DNA of 64,000 bases from Actibacterium sp. XHP0104. Its GTDB lineage: Bacteria > Pseudomonadota > Alphaproteobacteria > Rhodobacterales > Rhodobacteraceae. Shown in pieces: positions 60,610 to 64,000 of this stretch; positions within the stretch are counted from its first letter, which is position 1, and the number at the start of each line of letters is the position of its first letter. Position numbers and translations under genes: made by a program. The stretch is from assembly GCF_025751515.1 (NCBI RefSeq), contig NZ_JAOWLE010000001.1, positions 682,001 to 746,000 of the forward strand, in the 5' to 3' direction. The notes under the pieces were generated by a model that had not been told where the DNA came from, did no database searches, and was given only the letters and a program-made list of their open reading frames with translations.

Positions 60610-62125
60610 GCGGCTGGCCGGATCGGCGACGGCGCTGGGGCTGATCTGGGGCGGAATGGCGCTGGCCGAAGAGGCGCCGCTGTCGGTGATCGACTGGCTG
60701 TCGGATTCGGTTGCGGCCCCGGCTGTGCCGGCCGCCGTGGCCCCCATGGCCGACAGCGCCGCGCCGCAAGATGTCACCGTCAGCCCGCTGGATGGCCCGC
60801 GGCTGGATGCGGTCGGTCTGTTGTCGCCCGGCATGGCCGGTCTGACCCCCGACCTGTGGCACCACAGCGCGGCCTCGGACATTGCCCGCCTCTTGCGGTC
60901 CGAACGCGCCGATGTGCTGCCTTCGGTGCAGGCGCTACTTTACACCTTGCTCTTGGCCGAGCTTGACCCGCCCGGCACCTCGGATGAGGCGGATGGCGTT
61001 GTGCTGCTGGCGCGGCTCGACAAGCTCTTGGAGATGGGCGCGCTGGATCAGGCACAGGCGCTGTTAGAGCGCGCCGGTCCGACCGAGCCCAGCCTGTTTC
61101 GCCGCTGGTTCGACGTGTCGCTCTTGACCGGGCATGAGGATCGCGCCTGCGCCGCCATGCGTGCCGCGCCCGCCATCGCGCCCACCTTTCAGTCGCGGAT
61201 TTTCTGCCTGGCGCGCGGGGGCGACTGGAATGCCGCCGCGCTGTCGCTGGAAACCGGCGGGGCGCTGGGCCATGTCAGTGACGAGGATTTCGCCCTGATG
61301 GCGCGGTTTCTCGACCCCGAGCTGACCGAGGAAGATTATCCGCTGACCATGCCCACCCGGCCCAGCCCGCTGGTGTTCCGCATGTTCGAGGCGATTGGCG
61401 AGCCCCTGCCTACCACCGGCCTGCCTCTGGCCTTTGCCCAGGCCGATCTGCGCAACACCTCGGGCTGGAAATCGCGGGTCGAGGCGGCCGAACGGCTGGC
61501 GCGCAGCGGGGCCATCTCGCCCAACCGCCTGCTGGGCATTTACACCGAGCGTCGCCCGGCGGCCTCGGGCGGGATATGGGACCGGGTCGCCGCCGTCCAG
61601 GCGCTGGACGTGGCCGTTCTGTCGGGCGAACCCGACCAGATCGCCGCCGCCCTGCCGCCCGCCTGGGAGGTGATGCAGCGGTCCGAGCTTGAGGTGCCTT
61701 TTGCCGAGATCTACGGCGAACGCCTGGCCTCGATGGGTCTGACCGGCAAGTCGGGTCAGATCGCGCTGCGGCTGGGGCTGTTGTCGGGCGCCTATGAAAC
61801 CGTGGCCCGCGCGGCCGGCGGCGATGCGCCCGCGATGATGGTCGCGATTGCCACGGGCGGCTCGGTCACAGGCGGGGCAACCCAGCTGGAACGCGCCATC
61901 GCCTCGGCCTTTGCCACGCCGCGCGTCACCCCGGCCATGCAGGCCCGCCTGAACGAGGGCCGCAGCGGCGAGGCCCTGCTCGAGGCGCTGCGCCTGATCA
62001 CCGACGGCGCACGCGGCGACGTGTCGGATATCTCCGAGGGCCTGTCGCTGTTGCGGCTTCTGGGTCTCGAGGACACCGCCCGCCGCGCCGCGCTGGAGCT
62101 GCTGATCCTGGAGCGCCGAGGATGA
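60599..62125 (+). CDS. Exported protein of unknown function upstream of xerD
   Basis: 508 residues with a signal peptide (about 1-23, ending GGMALAEE). The mature part is rich in Ala/Leu helices and looks like degenerate helical repeats (LLARLDKLLEMGALDQAQALLERAG), possibly TPR-like scaffold; no catalytic motif is seen. ATG at 60599, overlapping the micropeptide gene by 11 bases; it overlaps xerD by 4 bases. Function unknown; the arrangement suggests a fixed operon rather than a transferred gene. Confidence 0.8.
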   Translation: MFAKRLAGSATALGLIWGGMALAEEAPLSVIDWLSDSVAAPAVPAAVAPMADSAAPQDVTVSPLDGPRLDAVGLLSPGMAGLTPDLWHHSAASDIARLLRSERADVLPSVQALLYTLLLAELDPPGTSDEADGVVLLARLDKLLEMGALDQAQALLERAGPTEPSLFRRWFDVSLLTGHEDRACAAMRAAPAIAPTFQSRIFCLARGGDWNAAALSLETGGALGHVSDEDFALMARFLDPELTEEDYPLTMPTRPSPLVFRMFEAIGEPLPTTGLPLAFAQADLRNTSGWKSRVEAAERLARSGAISPNRLLGIYTERRPAASGGIWDRVAAVQALDVAVLSGEPDQIAAALPPAWEVMQRSELEVPFAEIYGERLASMGLTGKSGQIALRLGLLSGAYETVARAAGGDAPAMMVAIATGGSVTGGATQLERAIASAFATPRVTPAMQARLNEGRSGEALLEALRLITDGARGDVSDISEGLSLLRLLGLEDTARRAALELLILERRG

Positions 62126-63042
62126 CCCCCGACGCCGCCCGCCGGATAGAGACCTTTCTCGAGGCCATTTCGGCCGAGCAATCCGCCGCGCGCAACACGC
62201 TGATGGGCTATGGCCGCGATCTGGGCTATTTCGCCGATTGGGTCGAGCGGCGCAAACTGTCGCTGGAAACGCTGACCGAGACCGATATCATCGACTATCT
62301 GGTGGCCTGCGACGCCGAAGGGCTGGCCCAGTCGACCCGCGCCCGGCGGCTGTCGGCCATCCGTCAGCTCTATCGCTTTGCCTATGAAGAAGGCTGGCGC
62401 AGCGATAACCCCGCGCTGCAGATCAAGGGGCCGGGCCGCAGCAAGCGCCTGCCCAAGACGCTGAGCCATGACGAGGTTGACCGCCTGCTAGACGCCGCCA
62501 CCGAGGGCCGCGAGGCGGTGCGCAATTCCTGCCTGATGCAGGTGCTTTACGCCACCGGCATGCGTGTGACCGAGCTGGTCTCGCTGCCGGTCAGCGCGGC
62601 GCGGGGCGATCCGCGCATGCTGTTGGTCATGGGCAAGGGCGGCAAGGAACGGATGGTGCCGCTGTCGACACCGGCGCGGGCGGCGCTGGCCGAGTGGCTG
62701 AAGCTGCGTGACGAAAACGAAGAGGCCGCACGCAAGGCGGGCCGCAAGCCCAGCCCGTTTCTGTTCCCGTCGCATGGCAAATCTGGCCACCTGACGCGGC
62801 ACGGGTTTTACACGCTGATCAAGGAATTTGCCGTTCGGGGCGGCGTGTCGCCCTCGAAGGTCAGCCCGCACACGCTGCGCCATGCCTTTGCCACGCATCT
62901 GTTGGCGGGCGGCGCCGATCTGCGGGTGATCCAGACGCTGTTGGGGCACGCCGATCTGTCGACCACCGAGATCTATACCCATGTGCTGGATGAGCGCCTG
63001 AAAGAGCTGGTTCTGACCCATCACCCCCTGGCGCGCGACTAG
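62122..63042 (+). CDS. xerD: Site-specific tyrosine recombinase XerD
   Basis: Resolves chromosome dimers at dif together with XerC. 306 residues: N-terminal SAM-like domain (1-100) and catalytic domain with Arg148, Lys172, His250, Arg253, His276 and nucleophile Tyr285 (GMRVTEL, SPHTLRHAFATHLL, LLGHADLSTTEIYTHV). The chromosomal context and typical length make it the housekeeping XerD rather than an integrase of a mobile element. Confidence 0.96.
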   Translation: MTPDAARRIETFLEAISAEQSAARNTLMGYGRDLGYFADWVERRKLSLETLTETDIIDYLVACDAEGLAQSTRARRLSAIRQLYRFAYEEGWRSDNPALQIKGPGRSKRLPKTLSHDEVDRLLDAATEGREAVRNSCLMQVLYATGMRVTELVSLPVSAARGDPRMLLVMGKGGKERMVPLSTPARAALAEWLKLRDENEEAARKAGRKPSPFLFPSHGKSGHLTRHGFYTLIKEFAVRGGVSPSKVSPHTLRHAFATHLLAGGADLRVIQTLLGHADLSTTEIYTHVLDERLKELVLTHHPLARD

Positions 63043-63106
63043 CCGGGCTTGATCACGCGCGCCCGCGCCCCCATAACCAGACAAACACCCAAGTTCAGGA
63101 CGAAAA

Positions 63107-64000
63107 ATGGACCCCGCCCCGATTTACGATACCGCATTCTGGATGACCTGCGGCGGCATTCTGGTGCTGCTGCTGCTGTCGGCCTTTTTCTCGGGGTCCG
63201 AAACCGCATTGACCGCCGCCTCTCGCGGCAAGCTGCGCAGCCAGGCCGACAAGGGCAATACCGGCGCCGAAACCGCGCTGCGTATCACCGAGGATAATGA
63301 GCGGCTGATCGGCTCGGTTCTGCTGGGCAACAACCTGGTGAACATCCTTGCGGCCTCGCTGGCGACGGCGCTGTTCACGCGGGTCTTTGGCGATAGCGGC
63401 GTGGCGCTGGCGACGCTGGTGATGACGCTGTTGGTGTTGATCTTTGCCGAGGTGCTGCCGAAAACCTATGCCATCACCAATGCCGAGAAAGCCGCCGCCG
63501 GGGTGGCGCCGGTCATTCGCGTGGTGATCCTGGTGTTTTCGCCGATGGTGGCGGCGGTACGGGCGCTGGTGCGCGTGGTGCTGGCGCTGTTCGGGGTCAA
63601 GACCGACCCCGACAGCCATATCCTGGCCGTGCACGAGGAAATCGCCGGCGCGTTGCAGCTGGGCCATTCCGAGGGCCTGGTCCAGAAAGAAGACCGCGAC
63701 CGTATTCTGGGGGCGCTCGACCTGAACGAGCGCGCGGTAGAAGAGATCATGCTGCACCGCTCCAAGATCGCGACGCTGAACGTCAATGCCGACCCCGAAG
63801 AGCTGTTGTCGCAATGTCTGGAGAGCCCGTACACGCGCCTGCCGCTCTATCGGGACGACCCCGAGAACATCATCGGAGTCGTGCACGCCAAGGACATGTT
63901 GCGCGCCATTTTCCGGCTGGTGCGCGGGTCGGATCAGACCCCGATCGACGCGCTCAAGACCTTCCAGATCATGGATGTGGCGATGAAGCCCTATTTCGTG
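63107..64000 (+). CDS. CNNM/CorC-type membrane protein (HlyC/CorC family), cut by window end
   Basis: First 298 codons are present with no stop. Begins MDPAPIYDTAFW at the ATG at 63107. The N-terminal DUF21/CNNM membrane domain (about 12-185) has LSAFFSGSETALTAASRGKL, LLGNNLVNILAASLAT and LIFAEVLPKTYAI; CBS domains start near residue 205 (GALDLNERAVEEIMLHRSKI). Such proteins are magnesium/cobalt efflux or homeostasis proteins. The C-terminal CorC_HlyC domain lies beyond the window. Follows xerD by 64 bases. Confidence 0.93.
   Translation, partial: MDPAPIYDTAFWMTCGGILVLLLLSAFFSGSETALTAASRGKLRSQADKGNTGAETALRITEDNERLIGSVLLGNNLVNILAASLATALFTRVFGDSGVALATLVMTLLVLIFAEVLPKTYAITNAEKAAAGVAPVIRVVILVFSPMVAAVRALVRVVLALFGVKTDPDSHILAVHEEIAGALQLGHSEGLVQKEDRDRILGALDLNERAVEEIMLHRSKIATLNVNADPEELLSQCLESPYTRLPLYRDDPENIIGVVHAKDMLRAIFRLVRGSDQTPIDALKTFQIMDVAMKPYFV

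Noticed and set aside
62122-63042. Tyrosine recombinase as a sign of a mobile element
   Set aside because: Length and motifs fit housekeeping XerD, it sits in an operon of core genes, and no attachment repeats or cargo are present.

Overview
The window is a gene-dense, high-GC chromosomal segment of an alphaproteobacterium, most likely of the Rhodobacterales/Roseobacter group. The reasons are a CtrA regulator next to its inhibitor SciP (DUF1153), a GTTC-N7-GTTC type LexA box, GANTC sites in regulatory DNA, a recG-ligA-ctrA neighbourhood, and the order pyrH-frr-uppS-cdsA-dxr-rseP-bamA-skp-fabZ-lpxA-lpxI-lpxB. Nearly everything is core chromosome. I see no phage, insertion sequence, plasmid or CRISPR signature.

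Layout. 1-2.1 kb: start of a DUF502 membrane protein and a pseudouridine-degradation pair (psuG, psuK). 2.2-4.1 kb: rpsB-tsf with promoter, leader and terminator. 4.4-5.2 kb: a LuxR-type solo regulator. 5.4-12.8 kb: complete phosphate regulon (phoR, then pstSCAB-phoU-phoB) with a triple Pho box before pstS. 12.9-17.5 kb: small metabolic genes (gamma carbonic anhydrase, gmk, yicC, a PAS protein, class II DAHP synthase). 17.7-24.4 kb: a GlxA/AraC-type regulator and a LIV-type ABC transporter with an extra small exported protein. 24.5-26.7 kb: an RTX/Hint secreted protein. 27.3-34.9 kb: tRNA-Leu, a YqaA-like protein, dsbB, usg, gyrA, doxX-like, trmFO, gluQ, hisI. 34.9-42.4 kb: an IscU-like protein, an unannotated LexA-box micropeptide, recG, ligA, ctrA, sciP, mnmA. 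42.4-55.4 kb: the envelope/lipid A/isoprenoid cluster, with miaA divergent at its end. 55.4-64 kb: an AraC regulator with an unusual GANTC-rich promoter, a lytic transglycosylase, ssb, an M50 protease, aroB/aroK, a TM micropeptide, a periplasmic protein, xerD and a CNNM/CorC-type protein cut by the window end.

How the parts work together. PhoR/PhoB/PhoU sense and control the Pst transporter encoded beside them. Pyruvate/G3P-derived isoprenoid (dxr, uppS), phospholipid (cdsA, fabZ), lipid A (lpxA, lpxI, lpxB) and outer membrane assembly (bamA, skp, rseP) genes form one strand-uniform envelope block. CtrA and SciP are a cell-cycle regulator and its inhibitor, and several candidate CtrA and GANTC sites lie in regulatory regions here, including one beside the Pho box.

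The most unusual items are three. First, a free-standing 40-residue hydrophobic peptide at 35543-35665 has its own strong ribosome binding site, LexA box and terminator. Second, five GANTC methylation sites lie in 73 bp of nested repeats upstream of an AraC regulator. Third, a LuxR protein carries substitutions at the positions that normally contact acyl-homoserine lactone. All annotations rest on reading the sequence; no database search was run.
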